From positions 310,001-374,000 of the forward strand of contig CANJKZ010000979.1 of the NCBI GenBank assembly GCA_947471745.1: a stretch of 64,000 bases of DNA, given 5' to 3'. Each line of letters begins with the position of its first letter. The first letter of the stretch is position 1. Shown here piece by piece: positions 26,055 to 34,744 of this stretch. The notes below the pieces were generated by a model. The model ran no database searches, was not told the DNA's origin, and saw only the letters and a program-made list of their open reading frames with translations. A program made the position numbers and the translations under genes. This DNA is from Closterium sp. Naga37s-1. Taxonomy: Eukaryota; Streptophyta; Zygnematophyceae; Desmidiales; Closteriaceae.

Positions 26055-26605
26055 GGAAAAGGGAGCGCACCTTCTGGTTCACCCTCCGGTGTACCCTCTG
26101 GCGGGAAACCTGGGAAGGGAGGCAAGGGAGGGAAGGGAGGGAAGTGAGGGAAGGGATGGAAGGGAGGGAAGGGAGGCAAGGAGGGGAAGGGAGGAGAAGG
26201 GGGCGCACCCTCTGGTTCAGCCTCTGCTTCACCCAGTAGTTCACCTTCTGGGGTCCCCCTGCGGGCGGGGAGCAGCAGGGCACCCCTGCATACGGGTATG
26301 GCGCACCATCTAGCGGACCACAGAAGAGCCCTGGCGGAAAGAGCGGGGGCGGAAAGGGTGGCAAGGGCGGGAAAGGTGGAAAGGGCGGAAAGTGCAGAAA
26401 GGGAGGCAAAGGGGGGAAGGGTGGAAAAGGCGGCGGAATTGGGTCTGCTGCGCCCTCTGGCGCGCCTGGCGGGGGTATTGGTGAGCCCTCTGGCACGCCT
26501 GGTGGTAGTACTGGTTCTGGTTCGCCTCGTGGTAGTACTGGTTCTGGTTCGCCTCGTGGTAGTACTGGTTCTGGTTCGCCTGGTAGGGGCGGCAATTATA
26601 GCTGA
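26055..26605 (+). pseudogene. duplicated repeat domain and tail of the secreted protein
   Basis: The same repeat types continue after the stop: SGGKPGKGGKGGKGGK, a second in-frame TGA, then in another frame a second copy of the GEQQG and GYGAPSSGPQKSPGGKSGGG block (about 26,245-26,400). That is followed by a unique tail of three GSTGSGSPR repeats ending RGGNYS and a stop at 26605. This is probably the ancestral C-terminus, cut off by a tandem duplication of about 520 bp plus stop mutations. A spliced link that restores it is possible. Confidence 0.5.
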
Positions 26606-27131
26606 CGTTCGTGCTACTGACAGACGGGTGGGGATAGCTGGAAGAGGGAAGAAAAGGGAGGAATTTGGGAGAGTTTACGATGGCTGTTGCTGATGGCAAA
26701 CGGGTTGGTTTGGGATGGGATGGGATGGGCTGGGCTAAAATAGAGTGATGGAGACGCTGTAAAGAATAATTGTATATTAGGCGTATTTTTTTAGATAGGG
26801 AGGATTACAGGTATGAAATTTGTGGCTAGTGTGTTGGAAACAAGTAACTTAAAGCCGGCGGCCCAAATTGTTCATGCTTTTAAAAGTTGACCAGAGGGAG
26901 TTTTTCTGGTGTGGGCTTTGGCGAGAGTTTCCGATTTCGTCTAGGTTCGTTTTTTTCGCGAGACCCAGCCAACCCTCGGTTTTCCCCCTGGTGAGTGAAT
27001 CTGTCTTCGAAAGTCCCAAATTGCAAGTGCGTGACTTTCAAAAGCTTGGACACTCAACTTCGTCAAGTTTTAAAAACTTGACCCTCGAGGCCCGCAATTT
27101 GGGACGCGGGCTTTAATGCTTCTGAAGTATC
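26606..27131. other. intergenic, left flank of the copia element
   Basis: No gene is recognised in this AT-richer stretch. An imperfect inverted repeat built on CCAAATTGC / GCAATTTGGG brackets 27,006-27,104, with CAAGTTTTAAAAACTTG inside it. The last five bases before the retroelement (27132-27136, AGAGT) are the target-site duplication. Confidence 0.4.
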
Positions 27132-27136
27132 AGAGT

Positions 27137-27582
27137 TGTTGGAATGAAAAGTCCTTAGGATCTTTGCAGGGGTGAACTCTGGGTAGAGTTGGTGTAGTAG
27201 CGGAAGCGTTGATTAAAGAGTTGTGAACCACCTTGCACTAGTATGTGAGGGCAAAGTAAGTTGATTAAAACAAAGAGATACAATCTTTTATAAGAGTACA
27301 AGGAATACGAAGAGATACAGTTAATAACCGTTTTACTATTGCTGTTGCGGTTCGATACGGTGACGACTCGGGCAACTGCTCAATACCGAGTCAGTTGTTT
27401 GTCTTTGCTGTCGCGCTGTACTTTGTCAGGTCAAAGGTCGCTGACCTTTGACTTTCGCGTAACCTCCAACAGTTACTTTCAACCTCCGAGGGTTGACTCG
27501 CCGGTGATTCGTTATACTTCGTTTCTTTTGTGTCTTAGTGTTTCGACACGACAGAGGCGCTTAGGACCGATTGTTTCCAACA
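27137..27582 (-). repeat. 3' LTR of the copia element
   Basis: 446 bp, TGTTGGAA...TTCCAACA. It contains the inverted repeat GTCAAAGGTC-GCT-GACCTTTGAC (about 27,436-27,458) and a TATA-type TTATAAAAG read on the minus strand (about 27,284-27,294). It includes the last codons of Gag-Pol. Confidence 0.95.
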
Positions 27583-30500
27583 CTCCCCTTCGCTTCTAGA
27601 GTGTCGCTGACGTGGCTCTGTCCAGTCAGCAACATGCAGTATTCGAACTTCTGCTTTCCGAGCTTCTTGGTCAGGTAGTCAGCTGCCATCTCAGTCGTGG
27701 GACAGTATGACAGCTCGAGCCTTCCCTTCTCGATCTCGTCCTTCACGAAGAAATATCGCAGGGCGATGTGTTTCGTCCTGTTTGCGAAGCCGTTCTTGTT
27801 GGCGATGCGAATTGCTGACTGGTTGTCGCAGAACAGGGTAAAGTTGGGTAACTCGGCTAACTTCGCTTCTTCCAGCAGCTCGCGAAGATAGAGTCCTTCC
27901 TTGGTGGCTGAGCAGAGTGCAATATATTCTGCTTCAGCTGACGGGAGAGCAATTAATTCCTGCTTGCTCGACTGCCAAGAGATAGGTCCGATAGGTTCGA
28001 GGCGGTAGATGTAGCCGGTGCGGGAGCGCCTATTGTCGGAGTCGCCAGCGTGATCAGCGTCGACGTAGCCGATTAACTTAGTCGGTGTGGTTGCGTTCTT
28101 GTAGTAAGTTAGGCCGATCGTTGGGGTGCTGACGAAGTAGTGAAGCGTGCGGTCGAGCTCCGCCAGATGTTCTGCTTCAGGCTTCTTGAGGTAGGTGGCG
28201 AGCTGGCTTGCGGAGTATGAGAGGTCGGGGCGACAGGTGACGGCTGCGAAGAGAAGACATCCCAGCTTCTTCTGGTAGTCTCGTATGCCGGCGGGCTTGA
28301 GTAGAGCGGAGCTTCCTTTGTCGTTCCCTGCCGTGTAGCGGTATGGCGTGGAGATGGCTGTCGGTGTGAGCGTAAAGCGTTTGGCGATGGTGTCGGCATA
28401 TTTCTCGGCGCTGAGGTAGATCGCGTCCTCCTCTTCCCGGATGTTGAGGCCGAGGTACTGAGTGACGGTAGATGAAACTGTGAGCGTGAGATCTCGCTGC
28501 AGCTCCCCTTCGAACCAGGTATTGATGCCGTCATTCGAGCCGATGTAAAGGAGATCGTCCACGTAGACGATTAGTAGGATGTAGTCGTCGTTTTTTGTGA
28601 GCCGGTACATGCCTTGATCGTGCGGTAGTTGCTTGAAGCCGATGCGGATGAGGCGAGTGTGCAGGTACTGTTGCCACAGTCGCGGAGCCTGCTTGATGCC
28701 GTAGAGTGACTTGAGTAGCTGGCAGACTTGGTTGGGTTCTCTGTGGGAGCCGTGCGGTAGCTCGACGAAAATTTCTGCATCAACAGGTGCGTAGAGAAAC
28801 GCGTTCGCGACGTCAATTTGTCGCAGCTTCTTCTTCTTCATGGCGGCGATTGCGAGGAGAATGCGTAGTGAGGTGTGGCGGCTAACCGGAGCGAAAGTTT
28901 CGGTGAAGTCGCGTCCGTGTTCTTGGTCGAAGCCGCGTACAACCCAGCGAGCCTTAAATTTGTCAATGGTGCCGTCAGCCTTTGTCTTCACACGGAAGAC
29001 CCACTTCCTGGTGAGCACTGTCTTGTTCCGTGCCACGCCGATAGGAACCACTTTCCACGTGTTGCGTTCCTCCAGTGCCTTCAGCTCCTTGTCCATGGCT
29101 TCGCGCCATTTTTCCTTATGCTCCCCCCCCAGAGCCTGTTGAACCGTCGCAGGCTCTTTAGGAATGGCGGTGTCGTGGACTGCGGTGACGAGTCCGAGAA
29201 TTTGCAGTCCACTCTGTGAGTAGCGGGGAAGATTTGCGTCCTCAGGATAAGCTGCTTCATCTCCCGCTTCTGGATCAGGTATGAAGTTGGGTCCTACTCG
29301 TTCTGCTTCGTTGGTGTTGACTGTCGCAGGTGTTACGTAACCGTTGTCGGCGAAATAGTAGAAGGTTTCGGCGTTGACACTTTCGCGAGGGTTATCTTCA
29401 TCCATGGGAACGTTCACGGAGCAGAACGGAAGAGGTCCGGCTTCTTCTGATGCGTTGTCCACATTCTGCTCGTCCCAGTCAGCTTCGTCCGTTGCTGAGG
29501 CGAAGGCTCGGTCACCGCGAAAACCACCTGTGGGATCCTGGTCTTCTTGCAGGTTGGCGAGGTATGTCTGGAGCGTGAGTCGTTCGTAGAAAATTACATC
29601 ACGTGCTGCTACTGTTTCCTTGGAATGGACGTCGAAGATTTTCCACGCGTTGTAGTTCTTTTCGATTCCCAGGTGTAGTCCCCACTGTGCTCGTTGAGAA
29701 AATCGGCCCGCTCGTGCTGCTGGGGGTCGGTACTGTACCATGCATCCGAATACTCGTAACATTTTTGTGCTGCCCTGTTTCCCTGTCCATAGCAGATGCG
29801 GTGATGCGTTGTTTGGAAGCGATGATGACGAGAGCAAGTTGTGCAGCATGACGGCGTGGTCCATTGCCGCAGGCCACTGGTGGTTGGGTAGCCGCATGCC
29901 ACGTAACAGTTTGCGCATGCTGTTCTGCAAGGTCCTGTTCATTCTTTCTGCTACACCTTGCTGCTGATGGGCGTAGGGAAGGGAGATGAGCCGCTTGATT
30001 CCCCTTTCCGCCAGGTACTGCTTGAATCGCTGAGAGGTGTATTCTCCTCCTCCGTCTGACTGGAAGCTTTTCAGTTTCACGCCCGATTCTCTCTCTGCTA
30101 CTGGTAGCCAGGCAACGAAGGCTGCGAATGCCATGTCGCGGCTAGGGAGGTTTAGGTGCCAGACGTAACGGGTGGCGGCGTCGATGAAGGTGATTGTATA
30201 GTTGTATATTACTTGTCCTGGTTCCCGATTGTACAGGATGTCGCTATACACCTTCTCGAGTGGTGCGTACGCGGGTGCGCTCGGGTTGTGATGAGACGCA
30301 AACGGTCGATGTGGTAAGTCACCTTCAGGGCAGGTGAAGCACGTTCCGCGTACTCGTTGAAGTTCTCGTCCGTCGGTCAGTAGGAGTGAGTCCTTGTCGA
30401 GTACTCCTGCTCTTATCGTATTGTTTAATACTGTGTTGCTTGGGTGTCCCATCCTTGCGTGCCAGGTGCTTTCGTCGGCGCGATGTCCGGGTGATCGTCG

Positions 30501-32729
30501 GTACATATCGGAGTTGGAGTAGAAGTTGGCGGTGAAGTTGGCGCTACGATGAACTTCTTGTGGTGCTGGGTGTAGTTGTTGCGCGGGTGTCGGTGGTGTG
30601 TCGTCGATGAGGAGCGGTGTCGTTGAAGGACCAGTAATTGGTGTTGACGTTCCTGCTGCTGCCGTTGATGGTTCTGCTACTGCCGATGTTGTCTCTGCTG
30701 CTGCCGATGTTGTCTCTGCTGCTGCCGATGTTGTCTCTGCTGCTGCCGATGTTGTCTGAATTGTTGCTAACGCCCTTGTTCTTTCTGCTTCAGGGATGGT
30801 GTGTGAGTACCAGAAGCCTTCTGGACTGAAGTCTGGATCAAGGTTTGGAGGGTGTGTCCAGTTGGTGAAGTTAACGACGGCGTCGCTGTCGGCGGTGCCA
30901 AGATCAGGAACAAAATCACGAACGAAGACGTTGTTCTTGAGGACCGCTTTGCCGATGTAAAGTCCTCCTCTCCCATGATACAGTTTGAATTCTTGGGTGG
31001 TGCTGTCTGCTTCGAGGTGAATCCCTTTCGCCATTAGCTGACTGACGCTCAGTAAGTTGTAGCCGAGTCCCTCTGTGATTAGTACTTTTGACATCTGCAG
31101 TATAACGTTTGTTTCCCTTGACTGAAGTTGAACTACGCCTTGTCGTCGTGTTCGCAGGTTCTGATTGTTGGCGACTGTAATGACAACTTCGCGTTGAAGT
31201 TGGTGTTCTCGTTGAACGAAGCGTCCCGAGGAGCACATGTGCTGTCCGCAGCAACTGTCCAAGAACCATGTGTCTTTTCCGGATGGTTCGCTTTGGGCGA
31301 TGGCGGCGTATGTCGGGTTCGGCTGAAGTGACTCGCGGCGGGGTGTGGTTTCGTCGAGTTGTTCTTCCGGTGAGTAGTGTGGTGGTGACTCGGTGATGCA
31401 GGAGTCACTCAGCTTTGCCATGCAGCTGACGATGTTTCTTGCTCCTTGTGCAGGTTGTCCCGTTGAAGTCGTTGAGGCTTGAATCTGGGTCATGGGATTT
31501 GCTTGCGTTGAGGCGATTTGGCTGCTTGAAGGTCGAAGTTGCCGCTGTGGAGTTGTTGACTGTTGACGATTTGGGCAGTGCGTACGCGGGTGTCCTGAAG
31601 TTTTGCAGATGTGGCAGAACGGAGGTACTGGCTTCGGTTGTTGCTGCCGGTTGTTGTTGTTGTTGTAGCGTCGCTGAGTGTGGAACGCGAATTCCGGTGC
31701 TGATGTCTTCTTTTTGTGTCGTTCTTCTTGCAGGTCCATGTCTTGCTGCTCGGCGTGGATTTCGGCGCAGAGCGCTACTTCGGAGATTCTTCCGTGAGCT
31801 CGGAGAATGGCCTTTGTGGCGCGCCATTGAGGACCGAGGCCACCGATGATGACTGTCACGAAGGCGTCTTCAGAGATCGACCCTCCGCATCGAAGAAGCT
31901 TGTCGCGCAACTCGCGACATCGACTGATATACACCATTCCTTTCTCCCCTGGTTTCATTTCAACCGTTGTCAGTTGCGCCATTAACCGACTTTGGCTTAC
32001 GCTGTCTGTTGCTTGATACAGGCTCTTCAGGTGGTTGTACGCGAGCTCCGCGGAGTTGCCGTAACCTCGGTAAGACCTTATGTTCTGCTGTTGAGTCGGG
32101 GTGATATTCCTCAGTAGGATCGTGTACGCCATCATTGACTGATAGGTGTACTGCTGCTTCTCGTACTGTGTGCCGTTTGTTGGGTATGGCAGAGACCCGT
32201 CGAAGAACCCGAGTATCTGCGCGCCTTCCATCATCAGCTCGAACTCGAACGACCAGGTGAAGAAGTCCTTTCCATCGAAAGGTCTTGACGTCTGCATCTT
32301 CAGAACGTGTGCGAACTGCGACTGAACTTGTAATGCGTCCAGTGATTTTTCTTGTCCAGGTGAAGGCTGTGGGTGTGGCATAAAGCTGATGGACCCGCGC
32401 TCGTACGAAGCAAAGGTAGGCTGCTGTTGTTGATTTCCTCGTGCATATGATGAGCCGTCGAGACTCATGGGTGTTGCTCCATTGTTGTTGCTGTTGTGTG
32501 ACTGCGCAGGTGCCGATTGCTGGTGTTGTTCGTTGAAGGACATGAAGGAGAAAAACTTCTCCATCATGCTCTGGTCGAAGTCTGCAGGTTGATTCCCGGG
32601 AGACTCGGTAGATATTGCTCTGGGTCTTGTTGCTGTGCCCTCCTCTGTCTGTAGGCCAGAGGCAGGAGGTGGAGTAGGAGTAGTGCCCTGGGAGCCGTTG
32701 GAGTTGCTCCTTTCCTTTTGTGTAGCCAT
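27561..32729 (-). CDS. copia Gag-Pol polyprotein
   Basis: One frame of about 1,722 codons runs from the ATG at 32729 (MATQKERSNSNGSQ); earlier in-frame ATGs lie in the LTR or leader. Domains in copia order are: Gag with a CX2CX4HX4C knuckle (about residue 370); aspartic protease with WFLDSCCGQHM (about 490), where DSC replaces the usual DSG; a TTSAAAE repeat linker; integrase with HARMGH and CFTC, and catalytic D, D and E in VYSDIL, QSDGGGEY and VAERMN (about 820-930); reverse transcriptase with YVDDLLY (about 1,385); and RNase H with GYVDADHAG and SAEAEYIAL (from about 1,555). The stop lies inside the 3' LTR, so the purine tract is coding. Confidence 0.93.
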   Translation of the reverse strand: MATQKERSNSNGSQGTTPTPPPASGLQTEEGTATRPRAISTESPGNQPADFDQSMMEKFFSFMSFNEQHQQSAPAQSHNSNNNGATPMSLDGSSYARGNQQQQPTFASYERGSISFMPHPQPSPGQEKSLDALQVQSQFAHVLKMQTSRPFDGKDFFTWSFEFELMMEGAQILGFFDGSLPYPTNGTQYEKQQYTYQSMMAYTILLRNITPTQQQNIRSYRGYGNSAELAYNHLKSLYQATDSVSQSRLMAQLTTVEMKPGEKGMVYISRCRELRDKLLRCGGSISEDAFVTVIIGGLGPQWRATKAILRAHGRISEVALCAEIHAEQQDMDLQEERHKKKTSAPEFAFHTQRRYNNNNNRQQQPKPVPPFCHICKTSGHPRTHCPNRQQSTTPQRQLRPSSSQIASTQANPMTQIQASTTSTGQPAQGARNIVSCMAKLSDSCITESPPHYSPEEQLDETTPRRESLQPNPTYAAIAQSEPSGKDTWFLDSCCGQHMCSSGRFVQREHQLQREVVITVANNQNLRTRRQGVVQLQSRETNVILQMSKVLITEGLGYNLLSVSQLMAKGIHLEADSTTQEFKLYHGRGGLYIGKAVLKNNVFVRDFVPDLGTADSDAVVNFTNWTHPPNLDPDFSPEGFWYSHTIPEAERTRALATIQTTSAAAETTSAAAETTSAAAETTSAVAEPSTAAAGTSTPITGPSTTPLLIDDTPPTPAQQLHPAPQEVHRSANFTANFYSNSDMYRRSPGHRADESTWHARMGHPSNTVLNNTIRAGVLDKDSLLLTDGRELQRVRGTCFTCPEGDLPHRPFASHHNPSAPAYAPLEKVYSDILYNREPGQVIYNYTITFIDAATRYVWHLNLPSRDMAFAAFVAWLPVAERESGVKLKSFQSDGGGEYTSQRFKQYLAERGIKRLISLPYAHQQQGVAERMNRTLQNSMRKLLRGMRLPNHQWPAAMDHAVMLHNLLSSSSLPNNASPHLLWTGKQGSTKMLRVFGCMVQYRPPAARAGRFSQRAQWGLHLGIEKNYNAWKIFDVHSKETVAARDVIFYERLTLQTYLANLQEDQDPTGGFRGDRAFASATDEADWDEQNVDNASEEAGPLPFCSVNVPMDEDNPRESVNAETFYYFADNGYVTPATVNTNEAERVGPNFIPDPEAGDEAAYPEDANLPRYSQSGLQILGLVTAVHDTAIPKEPATVQQALGGEHKEKWREAMDKELKALEERNTWKVVPIGVARNKTVLTRKWVFRVKTKADGTIDKFKARWVVRGFDQEHGRDFTETFAPVSRHTSLRILLAIAAMKKKKLRQIDVANAFLYAPVDAEIFVELPHGSHREPNQVCQLLKSLYGIKQAPRLWQQYLHTRLIRIGFKQLPHDQGMYRLTKNDDYILLIVYVDDLLYIGSNDGINTWFEGELQRDLTLTVSSTVTQYLGLNIREEEDAIYLSAEKYADTIAKRFTLTPTAISTPYRYTAGNDKGSSALLKPAGIRDYQKKLGCLLFAAVTCRPDLSYSASQLATYLKKPEAEHLAELDRTLHYFVSTPTIGLTYYKNATTPTKLIGYVDADHAGDSDNRRSRTGYIYRLEPIGPISWQSSKQELIALPSAEAEYIALCSATKEGLYLRELLEEAKLAELPNFTLFCDNQSAIRIANKNGFANRTKHIALRYFFVKDEIEKGRLELSYCPTTEMAADYLTKKLGKQKFEYCMLLTGQSHVSDTLEAKGSVGNNRS

Positions 32730-32772
32730 GCTTGTTGATGTTGTCGGTATAGAAGTTGAATTCCCCCTGATA

Positions 32773-32784
32773 GCTCTGATACCA
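32773..32784 (-). promoter_or_regulatory. copia primer-binding site
   Basis: On the minus strand the 12 bases directly following the 5' LTR read TGGTATCAGAGC, complementary to the 3' end of plant initiator methionine tRNA, the usual primer for Ty1/copia minus-strand synthesis. Confidence 0.9.
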
Positions 32785-33230
32785 TGTTGGAATGAAAAGT
32801 CCTTAGGATCTTTGCAGGGGTGAACTCTGGGTAGAGTTGGTGTAGTAGCGGAAGCGTTGATTAAAGAGTTGTGAACCACCTTGCACTAGTATGTGAGGGC
32901 AAAGTAAGTTGATTAAAACAAAGAGATACAATCTTTTATAAGAGTACAAGGAATACGAAGAGATACAGTTAATAATCGTTTTACTATTGCTGTTGCGGTT
33001 CGATACGGTGACGACTCGGGCAACTGCTCAATACCGAGTCAGTTGTTTGTCCTTGCTGTCGCGCTGTACTTTGTCAGGTCAAAGGTCGCTGACCTTTGAC
33101 TTTCGCGTAACCTCCAACAGTTACTTTCAACCTCCGAGGGTTGACTCGCCGGTGATTCGTTATACTTCGTTTCTTTTGTGTCTTAGTGTTTCGACACGAC
33201 AGAGGCGCTTAGGACCGATTGTTTCCAACA
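32785..33230 (-). repeat. 5' LTR of the copia element
   Basis: 446 bp, differing from the other LTR at two sites that I can see: in AATAAYCG and in TTTGTYYTTG. The minus-strand TATA-type box TTATAAAAG is at about 32,933-32,941, a likely promoter for the genomic RNA. Confidence 0.95.
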
Positions 33231-33626
33231 AGAGTATCGACACAAAACGGAGCGGACTACAGTGAAGCAACACGCGAGTCAACAAAAGTAACAGCTGGAG
33301 GTTAAGCGAAGATCAAAGGTCGCTGACCTTTGACGCGACATACAGCGCGACAGCAAAGACACATAACTGACTCGATACTGAGCAGTTACCCGAGTCGTCA
33401 CTGTATCGAACTGCAACAGCAAAACAGTTAAAAGTAAAATCTTTCGTATTCCTTTGTAATCATATAAAGCTTTGTTTCTCTCTGCTATTATCAACTTATC
33501 TTGTTCTCACATACCAGTGCAAGGTGGTTCAGTAAACTTTGTTATTACGCTTCCGCAAACTACAACATTCCTACTACAAAGGTGTTAGCCTTGAAAAGAT
33601 CCTAAGGGCTAATTCTCAGCCCAACA
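33231..33626 (+). repeat. diverged LTR of an older related copia element
   Basis: This stretch resembles the young LTR in sense orientation (TCAAAGGTCGCTGACCTTTGA, GAGCAGTTRCCCGAGTCGTCAC, GTGCAAGGTGGTTCA), but with many changes. It ends CCCAACA, just before a primer site TGGTATGAGAGC at 33627-33638. Its first 50 or so bases are missing, and the AGAGT target duplication of the young element marks its left edge. Confidence 0.8.
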
Positions 33627-33630
33627 TGGT

Positions 33631-34522
33631 ATGAGAGCCTCCAAGGCAAGATCGATTACCCAAACTCCTACAACAATACAAGGCATGGCAACTCAGAAGG
33701 AGAGGAGCTCCTCCAACGGATCTCCCGGCACTACTCCTACTCCACCTCCAGCCTCTGGCCTACAGACAGAGGAAGGCACAGCATCGAGACCACCTGCGGA
33801 GTCTACCGAAACTCCCGGGAATCAAGCAGCAAGCTTCGACCCAAGCATGATGGAGAATTTTTTCTCCTTCATGTCCTTCTACGAGCAACACCAACAAGCA
33901 GCTCCTGCGCAATCAAACAACAGCGACAACAACAACAGAGTTACTCTAATGAGTCTTGACGGTTCATCCTATGCGCGCGGAAACCAGCAGCAACCTACCT
34001 TTGCCCCGTACGAACCTCAACGTGGCTCCATCAGCTTTATGCCACACCAACAGCCTTCACCTGGACAAGAGAAGACACTGGACGCGCTTCAGGTTCAATC
34101 ACAGTTCGCACATGTGTTAAAACTGCAAACATCGACACCCTTCGACGGAAAAGACTTCTATACCTGGTCATTTGAGTTCGAGCTGATGATGGAGGGCGCG
34201 CAAATTCTTGGATTCTTCGACGGGTCCCTGCCATACCCAATACACGGGACGCAGTACGACAAGCAGCAGTACACATATCAGTCACTGATGGCGTATACAA
34301 TACTTCCAAGGGTTTAGCAGTACGAAATCTATCTCCAAAAGAGCAGCAGAACATCCGGTCTTATCGAGGATACGGCAATTCCGCCGAGCCGGCGCACAAC
34401 CACCTGAAGAGACTGTATCAAGCAACAGACAGTGTCAATCAAAGTCGTCTCATGGCACAACCGACAACAGTGGAAATGAAACCCGGCGAAAAGGGAATGG
34501 CGTATATCAGCCGTTGTCGTAC
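33631..34522 (+). pseudogene. truncated copia gag of the older element
   Basis: From the ATG at 33685 this reads MATQKERSSSNGSPGTTPTP and follows the Gag of the young element for about 210 codons (FDGKDFYTWSFEFELMMEG). It then breaks with a frameshift and stop near 34,312. Recognisable Gag codons go on to about 34,520 (KPGEKGMAYISRCR), after which homology ends. No protease, integrase or reverse transcriptase remains, so it is dead. It lies on the plus strand, opposite to the young copy. Confidence 0.85.
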
Positions 34523-34744
34523 ACAGTACAGCGGATACTTGTTAGCACACACACTACATCATAAAAATACAGAACCGCTCGTCGCGACCCTGTAGCGAGT
34601 ATCGCCTGACACAACTGCCACCACCATCAAACCAGCTCACTGGTTGCGTTCGGTGTAGTGGATTGCTGAGGAGGGAGTTTTTTCAGGCAACAATTTCGCG
34701 TTGCTCCGCCACTCACCTGCGCCTTCGCTCTTCCTGACGCAGCG
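34523..34744 (+). other. upstream region of the RRP12-like gene
   Basis: Only about 220 bases separate the retroelement remnant from the RRP12-like start codon. No clear TATA box is visible. The remnant may therefore have replaced or joined this gene's promoter region. Confidence 0.4.

Larger units (their letters stand above)
27137..33230 (-). mobile_element. intact Ty1/copia LTR retrotransposon, 6.1 kb
   Basis: The element has two 446-bp LTRs (27137-27582 and 32785-33230) that start TGTTGGAA and end TTCCAACA and differ at two positions that I can find. It is bounded by the 5-bp direct repeat AGAGT (27132-27136 and 33231-33235). It reads right to left. Next to the 5' LTR is the primer site TGGTATCAGAGC (32773-32784), typical of plant copia elements using initiator-Met tRNA. 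Before the 3' LTR is a purine tract, AAGCGAAGGGGAG (27583-27595). One uninterrupted Gag-Pol frame is present. Near-identical LTRs and an open frame mean recent insertion and possible activity. Confidence 0.95.

Noticed and set aside
25085..26595. Pro/Phe-rich minus-strand frames opposite the secreted-protein gene
   Set aside because: They are complements of the GGK and GEQQG repeats; the plus strand has the signal peptide, intron and twin gene.
33231..33626. Third LTR or solo LTR of the young copia element
   Set aside because: Too diverged, opposite in direction and followed by its own primer site and broken gag, so it belongs to another, older element.
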